DNA of 64,000 nt from Cryptomeria japonica (GCF_030272615.1 NC_081408.1:762096673-762160672), one strand, 5' to 3'; shown: positions 45,157 to 56,765, counted from the first letter of the stretch. Made by a program: numbers and translations. Notes: generated by a model from the sequence alone, not told the origin.

Positions 45157-45773
45157 ATAACAATAGGCTCATCATAAATAACTCGGATATCTTTCAACAT
45201 CTATTTCATCCACACTACCTAAGTGCATTTATTAGCAACGGCAATGTATTCTTCCTCTACAGTAGATAGAGATATAGCATTCTGCTTTTTTCTCATCCCA
45301 GAAACCAATTTTTTGCCCAAAAAAATGCACGACCACTTGTACTCTTCCAGTCGCCAACATCACCTGCCCAATGAACATTAGTATAAGCACTTAAGATAAA
45401 GTCATCATCTTTAGGATACCATAAGCCATAATCCATTGTTCCTTTTAAGTATCTAAAAATTCTCTCCATAGCAGTAACATGAGTCTCTTTAGGATCAGCT
45501 TGAAATCTAGCAACATGACACACAACATTCATAATATCAGGTCTAGTCTGAGTCAAGTACAATAATCGACCAATCATTGATTTGTATCTGGTTTGATTTT
45601 CTTTTGGAGAGTCATCATCCTTAGTCATCTTGCATCCAGTTACCATAGGGGTTCCAACTGGCTTTGATTCATCTAACCCAAACTTCTTCAACAATTCCTT
45701 CACATATTTGGATTGAGCTATGAAGATCCATGTATCCAACTGAGTGATCTACAAACCTAGAAAAAATTTCATC
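45157..45773 (-). pseudogene. Copia RT C-terminus and RNase H (left part of split pol)
   Basis: The reading frame resumes after the nested element with FFLGL, then a stop, ITQLDTWIFIAQSKYVK, ESKPVGTPMVTGCKM, YKSMIGRLLYLTQTRPDI and HWAGDVGDWKSTSGRAFF, which is the copia RNase H start with its catalytic Asp. A stretch with frame damage follows, then MLKDIRVIYDEPIVI, after which the gypsy2 LTR end begins. Confidence 0.85.
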
Positions 45774-45778
45774 TCTCC

Positions 45779-46913
45779 TGTTGGCATTTTGATGATGTTG
45801 TGATTGTCATTAATGGACACACGCTTGTTTTATGATCACTGCCTTATGTATGAGTTATGCTCAACTGGTAATTGTTCCAACCAGTATTATGTATTATAGT
45901 CTTTTAGACTATCATTGTTTTGCAGAAGGTGTTTACCAGTCACAAACTGACTGAAGACCTCAAGCGGTTCAAGGATCCCAAAGTGGTTCGAAGGAACAAA
46001 GCGGTAGTTAACATTTTTCCATTCTTCATTGTGACAACTGGTAATTGGTAAAATGTATGAACCGGTAATCAGTAATGAACTGATATTACTCTGTGATGAG
46101 TTACCAACCGGTATTTCTGTGATGAGTTATCATCCACCGACACTTTGGCAATGATTTTGTGTTGTGTTACCAAATGTGTCTAGATGCACTGAACCTAGGA
46201 ACTTGTAATGTAATCCTATTGGACCAACATGAAATCAGACTCCTTATAAGGACATCATGTCTAGGGTTTTAGAAGCGGATGAAGTTTTTTTTGTATGCGC
46301 GATTATAGAAGAGAAGATTAGGTATGTGTGAAGAAACAGAGTGTGGAGATATTGAAGACTGAAGTAATGCTAAATATGCATTAACAATGATCTATCAAGG
46401 ATCTAACCAAGCATACTATGCTAGTATCTAGATCATCTACTTGTTGATTACTCATATCTTCGACAAGTGTGAAACCCTTAACCGGGTAGGGCCAGCAAAA
46501 CCTTTGTAAATCCTCTAACAAGGTGGTTCACAACTGTGAATCTGAAATCCTCTCACAAGGTAGTCTTTAACAAGACTTATCTCCTAACAGAGATCTAGAT
46601 TCCTAATAGGATCTGTTCTAGTGAAGAACATTGTATGACCTTAACCGGTCTGGTTTCTATTCTGCAGATAGTTACTTGTGAGTTTCTGCTCACCGTGGTT
46701 TTTCCCATTTGGGTTTCCACGTCAAAACTTCTTGTGTTATGGTGATTGTGCTCTTGTGGGTGAATGCTTTATTTGTTGTTTGGTTTGCATTTGTCTTAAC
46801 CGGTTTGTTAGTAAATCTGTTATACCGGTTAACTGCTAAACTATTTAAGAGTTTAAGTTCAGTATTTTTTGGTATACTAATTCACCCCCCTCCCCCTCTC
46901 TTAGTATTCATCA
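45779..46913 (+). repeat. 5' LTR of the nested element (1135 bp)
   Basis: Starts TGTTGGCATTTTGATG and ends TAGTATTCATCA. It is highly similar along its length to 53349-54498. Differences are scattered substitutions, plus a ~20-bp partial duplication (GAAGACC...GAAGACCTC) present only in the right copy. ACCGGT/CCGGTA words are frequent, and a pyrimidine run CACCCCCCTCCCCCTCTC lies before the end. Confidence 0.95.
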
Positions 46914-46915
46914 AT

Positions 46916-46928
46916 TGGTATCAAAGCC
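46916..46928 (+). promoter_or_regulatory. Primer binding site of the nested element
   Basis: TGGTATCAAAGCC, two bases after the LTR, matches the initiator tRNA-Met site TGGTATCAGAGCC with one mismatch. Confidence 0.85.
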
Positions 46929-46963
46929 AACCTTTGTATAAGTTTAACCACTTGGAAGGAGAT

Positions 46964-48244
46964 ATGGGGGAATACACTATGAGGGAACTTACTCATCATC
47001 TCACTTAGACTGAGAAAGCCTTTGATGAACTCAAAGTCAAATATAAGGCCTCTCTGGCAAAAAGAAGAGAGCATGCTGAGAAGTTGATGGAGCTTACTGA
47101 AAATAGTTCTTCTGATGAAGCAGACATGGAAGCCCTAGTTGAAGAAGTTGAAAAACTAAATGAATCTAATGCCAACCTGAGAAGGGAACTGGAAGGACTG
47201 ACTATCAGAATGTGTCAAGACCTTGAGAACCAGAGGAAAGCTGAAAACCTGGTAAAAGACAAAGATCATGAGATCTCCAAGTTGAAGCAAGAAATCAGTG
47301 CCCTTACTGCTCATCTCCAAGAGAGTAAAGTGGAAAAAGAAGAAATGCAAGGTGAACTAAACATGGTTATTTCTGAGAATGCAACCTTGAAGGAATCCAA
47401 TGCTTCTATTTCCAAGGAACTCACTGAGTCAAAGGAAATACTTGCCAAATTCAATAAGAGTACTGCTAAGCTAGAACAAAATCTTGAATCAGCAAAACTG
47501 GTAAAGAATACCACTGGACTTGGTTTTTTCGGTTATGAGGAAGGTGAGACCTCTGGAATAAAAGATGGAGCATCAAAGAAGCAACCGACATCAAAGGATA
47601 AAGGTAAACAAAAGTTTAAACCTGTTTGCTTTAATTGTCTCAAGGAAGGACATACTGCTAATGTGTGTAGAAATAAGGCCTACAATAATTTTCCTTATTT
47701 TCTAAACAATAAGCCTAGATCCAATAGATTCAATGGAAACTGCTATGCATGCAACAAGTTTGGGCATACAGAATTTGAATGCAGGTCTGTTATGCACAAC
47801 ACTGGGAGATATCCTCAAAGGACTCAAGGAGTTTTTCTTAAATCATCTATGAACCGGAATCCAAACTGGTATAATGCCTATGACCATTAGTCAGGTGGTG
47901 GTGGCTATCAAGCGGCAACCAGTTGGAGAGCAACTTGTTTGATCTGCCATGGTAGCGGTCACACTGTTGCAACATGCAGGAGGAAGAATGGTAGAATGAA
48001 CAATGGACCATGGAGAACACTTGGAATGGTATGCTATCACTGCAACAAATCGGGACACCCTGCCAGAACCTGTAGAATGAGAAAGAACCTATCAGATGAT
48101 ATACCGGTCACTCCAAAAGGGAAGATTGATGTTGAAACCATTCAAGTAGGAATGAATAAAACATGGAAAAAGAGACATGAAGAAGTATCACAAGATGAAC
48201 CGGTTTCCGCACCTAGTGTGGAAGTCTCTGAACCGGCAAACTGA
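46964..48244 (+). pseudogene. gag-like coiled-coil protein with four CCHC knuckles
   Basis: One frame from the ATG at 46964 (MGEYTMRELTHHLT) to TGA at 48242, with TAG stops at 47006 and 47888 only. The first ~170 residues are a Glu/Lys-rich coiled coil (LVEEVEKLNESNANLRREL). Then come four CX2CX4HX4C knuckles: CFNCLKEGHTANVC, CYACNKFGHTEFEC, CLICHGSGHTVATC and CYHCNKSGHPARTC. The normal copia capsid domain (UBN2-like) is not seen, so this looks like the C-terminal half of a copia gag. It should bind nucleic acid. Confidence 0.75.
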
Positions 48245-48696
48245 GCTTCAGAAAAGCTTAGGGGGAACAAATCGATGAAATGTTTCGAACCCCCAGTTTA
48301 TACCAGTAAAATACCTTAACCGATATACGTTACCTATCAATCGGCAGAAGATTGTGAAGTGGTAAAAGGAAAAATTAGGGTTTATGCCCTAGCAGTGGAG
48401 CATTTATTATGGTAGGTGAGGAATTCGTTTAAGAAGGAATTTTTAAAGTCATTTTCACTTATCAGTTTTTGAGTGAAGAATTTTTCAAGTGCAGAGCAAC
48501 AAAAGGCAATTCGACTTGCGATTCAGAGAGATTTCAAATCTTTCAAAAGTATCCAGAGATATTTACAATCAATCAAGTGAAGAACACCAAGCGGTAATCA
48601 AGCAATTGAAGTGGTGTGGTGTGAGTTACATTTGTCAAACCCTAAATTTTGAAATTGTGAAGGTATTTCTCAAAAAATTTGTTTATCAGTTAAATC

Positions 48697-51600
48697 ATGG
48701 CTTCTGCATTGCACTCCCATTCTAGTGCACCTATGGACTTCGTTGAATTCATTCAAAGAAAAATGAAATACAATGCCCTATCCCAAATACCTGTCGGAGT
48801 CATTGTCGAAGGAGATATTTCAGGGTACATCGACTGCAAATTAGAAGACCTAGGATCCTTAGCGATTCATTCCCAGCTAAGTCTATTTTGTGGGGATGAC
48901 AAGAAGATCAAACTAGAATATAGCATTCTAGAGAGGAAGAAACTTCACAATGTGGTTTACTTTCTTGAAGAGTTCACAGAAGACCACATCCGCATCATCC
49001 TGAGCAGAGTGCATGGCGACAAGATGTATCTCAAGAGGATGCATGACATTACGCCTGAAGAAATTCATGTCGTCACTGGTTTCTACAACATTGGTGAGGT
49101 ACCAGCCCTAAGGAAGGTCATCAAGACAGAAATGACTAAGCTCACTGGTTCTTTGAGCGATCAACGGGGAATGACCATCAACACCATCAAAGATGAGTTG
49201 GTCAAGTATGCTTGCATGGTGATTGGATACTAGACATTTTATGCCAATAGATAAAACTCTGTCTCTATTGTTGCGGTTAATGTCGCCTACAGAATGATCA
49301 TGGAGGATGCTTCATTTGATCTATGCACCTATTTGCAGAAGCAACTTCTATTAAACTTAAAGTCCATCAAACAAGACAGTGCCCTAAGATTCAAATTTGG
49401 ACAACTTTTGGTGGGTCTGTTTTTCTACTTTCAAGGCTATTTTTTGGGAGTCGGTGATATTCAATGGTTTGTTGACCAACCGGTCACCAAACAAATTAGG
49501 GAAAGTCTCCAAGCGGTGGGAATCGGATATCTTGAAGTCTTGAATAAATACTTTGATGAATTCAAGTGGAAGATGAGTCAAAGGATGAGGATATCTGGAG
49601 ACATTGTTAAGAAATATGAAGATGACATATGCTTTACCATTAGAGTAGATGAGTGTGTAATGGAAGTGGTAGAGCCCAGACAGGAAGAAGTAGAACCTAT
49701 GGGTTATGAAGTAATGTACGACATGTTAGATGGGTATGCCTCTACCCTGATTGCCTCTCCTTTAAATGCAAAGAAAAAGCAAACTGGCACCTACTTGGAC
49801 AGGGTGACACCGGTTGAAGAACCTCCTATGAAAAAGGGAAAGGCAGTGCCAACGGCATCAGCACCGGTTACCTCAGCCAGCCCAAAAGTGACCAAGCGGT
49901 CACCTGCCAAGAAGAAACCGGAAGTTGCACCTGCTAAAGTATTTGAAAGGAAGAGGAAGACCAAGAGCAACTCACTAGAGTCTGAAGATATAGAATCAGA
50001 TGTGAAGCCTAAAAAGACCAGGCAAACAAGGAAGAAGACAAAAACTATCAGCAATACGCCTGCATCATCAGCACCGGTAAATATTGGCATCTCTTCTTAT
50101 AAGCCAATGACACATTGTCAAAGGACTATCAAGAATATAAGAAGAAAATTAATTAGTGATCTGAAGGAGTGTTTTGATGATTTTACCGATAGTGAGAAAG
50201 AGGAAACAAAGCGGGAAGTCATTAATTATTTGTGTATGAATGACCGGTCGCCATCAGAAATTAGATCTGAGGCACCTGATTCTTTATATAATTCTTTGGA
50301 CAACAAATGGTGCATTGCCATAGAAACATAACAGGAAATAAGGGAGAAAGTATTTGCTCAGTACTTTCCTGAAGCCTCCAATTCCAAATTATTTGAGATT
50401 ATGGACATGCACAAAGGTCTCTTCTTCATGAGAAGAAGAAGATTCAGGGTGCTAGAAGGCAAAACCTCTGAAGTAGAGAAGGACACTCATCTGCATGCCA
50501 AAGTTGTTGTCCAGTTTCATCAAGTGTTTGAGGCCAACAAGAAGGCCGAACAAGACCCTGACCTATCTTCAGCCCAACCGGATGAGGTATTTGATGGTGA
50601 AGGAGAACCAGTTACAAAACATGTGGACACTATTGATATTGATGCCTTGGATGTTGAAGATGTCACTCCAGACACAGAAAAGGAAAAGGCTGAGAAGGAA
50701 AAAGCAGACAAGGCGAAACAAGACAAAGAAAAAGCAGACAAGGAGAATCTGGACAAGGCAAAGGCTGACAAAGAGAAAGCGGAGAAAGAGGAAGAGAAAA
50801 GGAAAGAGGAGGAGAAGAAGAAACAAGAGGAAGAGAAGAGGAAACAAGAAGAAGAGAAGAGAAAAGAAGAGGAGAAGAGGAAACAAGAAGAAGAGAAGAG
50901 AAAAGAAGAGGAGAAGAGGAAAGAAGAGGAGAAGAGGAAAGTAGAGGAGGAAAAGAAAGAAGAGGAGAAGCGGAAAGAGGAGGAGAAGAAACAAGAAGAG
51001 GAGAAGCGAAAAGAAGAAGAAAGAAAGAAGGAGGAAGAGAAGAAAAAGCATGAAGCTGAACAAAGGGAGAAAGAAGAGGAAAAGAAAAGAGCAGAAGAGA
51101 AGAAGGAAGCAGAAAAGAGCAAACAACCGGAAACTCCAAAGGCAACCGGTGGTCAAGCCAAACCGGCTGACATCACCAGTCCTCTTGACCTCCAATCTAC
51201 AGATGAATCAGAGCTGCTGCAAGGCATAAAGCTAGCACAAGAAAGACTGGAACTATTGAGAAGGAAAAAGGAGCAGGATGTCATTCACACTGCGATTGAC
51301 ACCCTTACCAGTTTGATTCCAGGTACCAACCTTCCTAATACCGATTCCTCTCTGGCCAAACTGAAACTTTTATGTACAATTGTAGAGGACCAAGTACAAT
51401 GCCTGGAGGAAGTTGCTGAAGCTAATGCACAGAAGAAGCATCAAAAGGCACTTAACACTACCTTAGTAAAGAAACTAAATGAGCTCTAGTCTCAACTTCA
51501 AAAAGAGCAGAGGGATATAAGAGATGTTATGGATGAGGGAAAACTACTACTAGGCAATATAAGCCAACCCCATCTATTTTGTGATGATGTGCTTGCACAA

Positions 51601-51993
51601 AAGGATAAACTGCAATCTGATTTGCAGGCATACATAAGCAACTTTAATACCCTATATGATTCTTTCACTACATATCGGCAAACTATTCACCGATATCAGC
51701 TTCAGTCTGCTAGGATAGAGTTGGAGATTAGCAATCGGACAAGAGATTTGCAGGAGATTCAACTGGTTTTATTACCTAGACTACAAATTCTTCAAAAGTG
51801 CTTTCTCAATCTAGAATCTTTAACGGTAACTCAAGAGATGAGTACAATTGATGCCATGGAAGAATAGGTATCACAGATGCAAATGGAAAGTGAGGTGGCT
51901 ACCTCATTACTTGAGTCATGGTCATTATCCATGAAGACTTTTATGCAGGATTTTCAATCAGTTTTTGATAAGTTTCACTCATTATTGTCATAA
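48697..51993 (+). pseudogene. Long ORF of unknown function in the nested element (~1,099 codons)
   Basis: A single frame runs from the ATG at 48697 to TAA at 51991, broken only by stops at 49231, 49252, 50329, 51487 and 51865. Residues 1-~340 look globular, with DFVEFIQRKMKYNALSQ, MHDITPEEIHVVTGFYN and FGQLLVGLFFYFQGYFLG. A basic Ser/Lys-rich part follows (KKTRQTRKKTKT). Residues ~660-810 are almost purely Lys/Glu with KRKEEEK-type repeats. The C-terminal ~280 residues are helical, with LQEIQLVLLPRLQILQK. No enzyme motif is visible. The long preserved frame suggests it was under selection in the source element. It is not pol, and I do not recognise a named family. Confidence 0.75.
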
Positions 51994-52054
51994 ACACTTA
52001 TTTATTTTAATGATAATGAGAAACAGGGGTTATTCTGCAGTACTTTGTCATTGT

Positions 52055-53150
52055 TTTTTATTAAGGAAAAAGAAGGTTTTGAAAGGGCCCCGAAACCCTT
52101 TACAAACAGAACTAAAACAACATAAACAACAAAAGTGACGAGAAACAGAAAATATTAGAACCACAAAAAACCAATGGATAACCAGAGAAAACCCAAAAAA
52201 GCCCCATTAAGCCAGCAGGCCTTCTAGAATTCAGATTTTTTCAAGGGCTTTTGCCAGGGTGTTGCTAATTTCGTGCAACTCCTTGATGTTGTCTTTGAGG
52301 TTAGGGGGATCCTTAGCGGAAGCTACCACAACTTTCTTAATGTTGGCCCTGGTTCTCTTCGCAGTACCGCCCACCTGAGTAGCATCACCACTTCTAGTCT
52401 GGATGGTCTCATCATCCAGGTCAAGATCCACAACCAGATTCGGAGTGCAAGTATGATCAAAAACCTTGACGATGTCCTCCAGGTTTTTAGTGACGGTAGA
52501 GAGGATGCGTGGGATAATGCCCATTAGATTTTTCATCGCTTCTTTTCCCTCTTCCAGTGATTTTACCTTATTCTCCATTTCCTGCTTCCATTTAATCTGC
52601 TCTTTGTTTTCATCCTCCCTCTTCTCATCCAAGTTTATTCCCTTTTTTTCCAAGTTTTTTAGGCTCTCATAGGTCCATCTATCATAATCCATTCTCGCCT
52701 TAGAGAGTTTCTTGAGGTTATCCAGGATAAGCCCTTTACCAGCACATTCCTTATCCTCGCTATCCCTGTCCTTAGTCAGGTCCTTCTCAGAATCTTTGTT
52801 CGTTTCCTTCTCGGAATTCACTTTGGTTTCCTTGGTATCCTTGAGTTCCACTTCTTCCATCAGATGGCTATTGTCCTTACTAGGGCATTCGCTAAGGATA
52901 GGGCTTTCGTGATCAGGCTCATTATCCCCACTTTCTTCCTCATTACCCAGCTCCTCGTCTTTCCAGCTGTCTTCACCGTTGGAGTCATCCGTCTCCATTC
53001 CGCTGCTTTCCTTAACCATTTCCTCTATTTCCAGCCCAGGAACACTTTTCCTTTTTTTGCTGGAGGACACCTTCTCCTTACTGGTTTCTCCCTCTTCCAT
53101 CTTTCTCTTGCCCAGAGAGGCGGAAATCCTCTTATTTTCCAGCAGGGGGA
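52055..53150 (-). mobile_element. 5'-truncated LINE fragment carrying the end of ORF3
   Basis: The left end contains the 3' tail seen in the LINE at 18727: on minus GGGTTTCGGGGCCCTTTC followed by AAAACC and a T/A-rich end near 52055. The fragment lies inside the nested LTR element in reverse orientation. No target-site duplication could be identified, so the right border near 53150 is approximate. Confidence 0.65.
52231..53100 (-). CDS. C-terminal part of LINE ORF3 homologue
   Basis: An open 289-codon frame on minus, starting MEEGETSKEKVSSSKKRK and ending ISNTLAKALEKI. It is very acidic/basic, with a KEQIKWKQEMENKVKSLEEG coiled-coil stretch and a TAKRTRANIKKVVV segment. Composition, position just upstream of the shared LINE 3' tail, and the helical C-terminus match ORF3 of the LINE at 18.9-20.8 kb. 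The N-terminal globular part is missing. Confidence 0.6.
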   Translation of the reverse strand: MEEGETSKEKVSSSKKRKSVPGLEIEEMVKESSGMETDDSNGEDSWKDEELGNEEESGDNEPDHESPILSECPSKDNSHLMEEVELKDTKETKVNSEKETNKDSEKDLTKDRDSEDKECAGKGLILDNLKKLSKARMDYDRWTYESLKNLEKKGINLDEKREDENKEQIKWKQEMENKVKSLEEGKEAMKNLMGIIPRILSTVTKNLEDIVKVFDHTCTPNLVVDLDLDDETIQTRSGDATQVGGTAKRTRANIKKVVVASAKDPPNLKDNIKELHEISNTLAKALEKI

Positions 53151-53337
53151 GTAGTATCTAAATTTTGGTGAATGTTATGTATACTTTCATGTTATTTCTT
53201 TAAGGGAGTAGTATATATTGTATTTTCTGCTAAAATGGATAGTGTATATGCTTAGGGGGAGTAATTTTGATTATGGCATATTTTTGTTGTAAAACACTTA
53301 GATGTCAAAATTTTCCTAAGTGTTGCCATCAATGTCA

Positions 53338-53348
53338 AAGAGGGAGAT
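53338..53348 (+). promoter_or_regulatory. Polypurine tract of the nested element
   Basis: AAGAGGGAGAT immediately precedes TGTTGGCATT, the right LTR start. Related G/A-rich words (AGGGGGAGTAG, TTAGGGGGAGTAA) occur upstream at 53140 and 53250. Confidence 0.85.
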
Positions 53349-54498
53349 TGTTGGCATTTTGATGATGTTGTGATTGTCATTGATGGACACACACTTGTTT
53401 GATGATCACTTCCTTATGTATGAGTTATGCTCAACCGGTAATTGTTCCAATCGGTATTATGTATTATAGGCTTTTAGACTATCGGTGTTTTGCAGAAGGT
53501 GTTTACCGCTCACAAACTGACTGAAGACCCAAAGCAGTATGAAGACCTCAAGCGGTTCGACGATCCCAAAGCAGTTCGAAGGAACAAAGCGGTAGTTAAC
53601 ATTTTTCCAGTCTTCATTGTGACAACCGGTAATTGGTAAAATGTATGAACCGGTAAACGGTAATGAACCGATATTACTCTGTGATGAGTTACCAACCGGT
53701 ATTTATGTGATGAGTTATCATCCACCGACACTTTGGCGGTGATTTTGTGTCGTGTTACCAAATGTGTCTAGATGCACTGAACCTAGGAACTTGTAATATA
53801 ATCCTATTGGACCGACATGAAATCAAACTCCTTATAAGGACATCATGTCTAGGGTTTTAGAAGTGGATGAAGTTTTTTTTGTATGTGCGATTATAGAAGA
53901 GAAGATTAGGTCTATGTGAAGAAAAAAAGTGTGGAGATATTGAAGACTGAAGTAATGTTAAATATGCATTAACAATGAGCTATCAAGGATCTAACCAAGC
54001 ATATTGTGCTAGTATCTAGATCATCTACTTGTTGATTACTCATATCTTTGACAAGTGTGAAACCCATAACCGAGTAGGGCCAGCAAAGCCTTTGTAAATC
54101 CTCTAACAAGGTGGTTCACAACTGTGAATCTAAAATCATCTCACAAGGTAGTCTTTAACAGGACTTATCTCCTAACAGAGATCTAGATTCCTAACAGGAT
54201 CTGTTCTGGTGAAGAACATTGTATGACCTTAACCAGTCTGGTTTCTATTCTACAGATAGTTACTTGTGAGTTTTTGCTCACCGTGGTTTTTCCCATTTGG
54301 GTTTCCATGTCAAAACTTCGTGTGTTATGGTGAGTGTGCTCTTGTGGGTGAATGTTTTATTTGTTGTTTAGTTTGTATTTGTCTTAACCAGTTTGTTAGT
54401 AAATCTATTATATTGATTAACTGCTAAACTATTTAAGAGTTTAAGTTCAGTATTTTTTGGTATACTAATTCACCCCCCCCCCCTCTTAATATTCATCA
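53349..54498 (+). repeat. 3' LTR of the nested element (1150 bp)
   Basis: Starts TGTTGGCATTTTGATG, ends TAATATTCATCA, and is followed by TCTCC. It pairs with 45779-46913. Confidence 0.95.
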
Positions 54499-54503
54499 TC
54501 TCC

Positions 54504-55072
54504 AATCATAGACATTTCAAACTCACTCTGCATATCATCAGCAAACTTAAACTATCATCTCCTCCAAAAATAATGTCATCAACAAATACCTCAACAATAA
54601 ATATGTTATCATGATCAATTTTGAAATATAAATTACTATAAGCAGTACCTAACATGAAACCAAGCTTCATCAAATACTTATCCAATCTAGCATACCAAGC
54701 TCTTGGGGCTTGCTTCAACCCATATAAAGCCTCCTTCAATCTGCATATCATATCACCTTGTTCTAATAACTGAAATCCATCTTGTTGTTCTATGTAGATT
54801 TCTTCTTCTAACTCACCATTAAGAAAGGTTGACTTAACATCCATTTGATATAACTTGAAATTCTTGTAAGTAGCATAAGCAAGAAATAATCTAACAACTT
54901 CAATTCTAGCCACAGGAGCAAAAGTCTCCTCAAAATCAATTCCTTCCATCTGAGAATATCCTTTACAAACAAGTCTAGCTTTATTCCTCACAACTTCACC
55001 ATCTTCATTCAATTTGTTTCTAAAAACCCATGTAGTTCCAAATAAATTATTATCTTTAGGTCTAGGAACCAA
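54504..55072 (-). pseudogene. Copia reverse transcriptase (right part of split pol)
   Basis: On minus [81 protein letters not shown] and [14 protein letters not shown] (FVDD active-site block) give a standard copia RT. The frame ends near the insertion point of the nested element and resumes at 45773. Confidence 0.9.
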
Positions 55073-55127
55073 TTCCTATGTATTATTTTTCTCAATTTGA
55101 TTCAGTTTCTTCTTCCATTGTTTTCAT

Positions 55128-56181
55128 CTAATTCTCATTTTTACAAGATTCATGAACATCTTTAGGTTCAACTTTTAAAATCAAACAATATTCTTTTGTA
55201 ATTCTTCTTCTAGTTTGAACACCTTTACTCTTATCTCCTATAATCTGGTCTTCAGAATGATTTAGCTTTACATACCTTGGATTTTTAGGATTGTCTTGAC
55301 TTCCAGATCCATGTGATCTTTCTTCTGCACTAGTCTTCTCTTCTTCTCCATCTTCCAGTAAAGGATTCACCGCTCTAGTCTGCAATTGATTTGAGGTCTA
55401 CGGTTGCTTCACATAGCTTGTCATGATATTCTGATCATCTGAATCCTACCCACGGGTTCTGGAATGGTTTTCAATATGTTCATCTACCTTCATATTTGCA
55501 CTCTTAATAATCATACTCAATCTCTTGTTATAACACCGGTAGGCCTTGCTCTTAGTAGAATAACTAAGAAATACTCCTTCATCACTTATAACATCAAACT
55601 TCCCTAAATCTTCATCTCTTTTGTTATAGAATTTACTTCCAAAAACTCTAAAATATCTAACTGTAGGAATATGACCAAACCATAGCTCATAAGGAGTCTT
55701 ACCGGTATCACCTTTAAATTGCACTTGCAGTACTCATAGCTTCTCTCTAGTAGATCTACAAAACATTTCCTTCAACAGTCATGGTTCAAGCAGCTACTTC
55801 AACTATCTTGTTCTTCCTTTCCACAACTCCATTCTGTTGAGGGGTCTGCAAAGCAGATAACTATCTCTTCACCCCAGGTTGTTCACAAAAAGTATTGAAC
55901 TCATCGAAAGTGAATTCACTACCTCTGTCAGATCTCATACACTTCAGCTTCATTCCAGTCTCAGTCTCAACCATAGATTTGAAAAAATTGAACTTATTCA
56001 ATGCTTCTGATTTATCCCTTAAGAAAGTAACCCACATCATTTTTGAATAATCATTAATCAATAGCATTAAATACCTGTTACCCTGCAAGCTTCTAATTCT
56101 AAATGGACCACACAAGTCAGTATGCACAAGATCTAATATTCCATTAGAACAATGTTGTTTGATTTTAAAAGTTCCTTGCAT
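55128..56181 (-). pseudogene. Copia integrase and C-terminal linker
   Basis: LDLVHTDLCGPFRI carries the first Asp and MRSDRGSEFTFDEF the second. The Glu region TPQQNGVVERKN follows after a stop near 55858. GKTPYELWFGHIPTVRYF and FRVFGSKFYNKRDEDLGKF follow in another frame. The linker to RT (55385-55128) contains QIIGDKSKGVQTRRR, usual before copia RT. Decay is heavy between 55860 and 55724. Confidence 0.8.
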
Positions 56182-56765
56182 ACCAGATTAGAAGGTTTCA
56201 CCAACTTAGGAAGATCTCTCACTGCCTGAGTAGAACTTATCTTAACCATGCATTCAAAATTCACATGACACAACCTTTTATGCCATAACCAACTTTCATC
56301 AATCTGAGTAATCAAACAAATTTTCTCACCAACATTCAAATGAAAGATATTACCTTTAGTTTTTGTCCCTGATGTAATCTCAATTCTAGAATCACTCAAG
56401 ATCTTGACTTTTCCATTCTTCAATTGTAAATCATAACCCTTGTCAACCATTTGTCCAACACTCAAAAGATTATGCTTTAGACCTTTAACATACAAAACAT
56501 CATCAATGTTATTATTATCATCAAGAGAAATAGAACCTCTGCCACAGATTATACCAGTTGTGTTATCTCCAAATCTCACTACAACACCATCATAATTTTC
56601 CATACTCACAAAGTTCCTCTTATCACCAGTCATGTGATGAGAGTAGCCACTATCACTAATCCACTCTTTTTTTTCTTCAATTTTAGCAACCAAGGCTTTC
56701 TCTTTATTAGTACAACTAGCAGAATCTGTAGACACCGAATCATCTTCCTTGATAGCAATAAACAC
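56133..56765 (-). pseudogene. Copia protease and pre-integrase region
   Basis: WISDSGYSHHMTGDKR is the protease active site (DSG). VKGLKHNLLSVGQMVDKGY is the conserved copia segment downstream, and WLWHKRLCHVNFECM is the GAG-pre-integrase zinc site. The piece is in frame with gag through a TGA near 56763. Confidence 0.85.

Larger units (their letters stand above)
45779..54498 (+). mobile_element. Non-autonomous LTR retrotransposon with novel long ORF, nested in copia
   Basis: Two direct LTRs (1135 and 1150 bp), a tRNA-Met-type primer binding site, a polypurine tract and a perfect 5-bp target duplication TCTCC (45774-45778 and 54499-54503) define a complete element of 8.72 kb. It carries a zinc-knuckle gag-like frame and a ~1,100-codon frame of unknown function, with no protease, integrase or RT. 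A reversed LINE fragment (~52055-53150) lies near the 3' end. The LTR ends resemble those of the surrounding copia element, so a copia relative may mobilise it. Confidence 0.9.

Noticed and set aside
50520-51195. Long antisense Ser/Phe/Leu-rich ORFs
   Set aside because: They are mirror frames of the purine-only Lys/Glu repeat of the + strand ORF.
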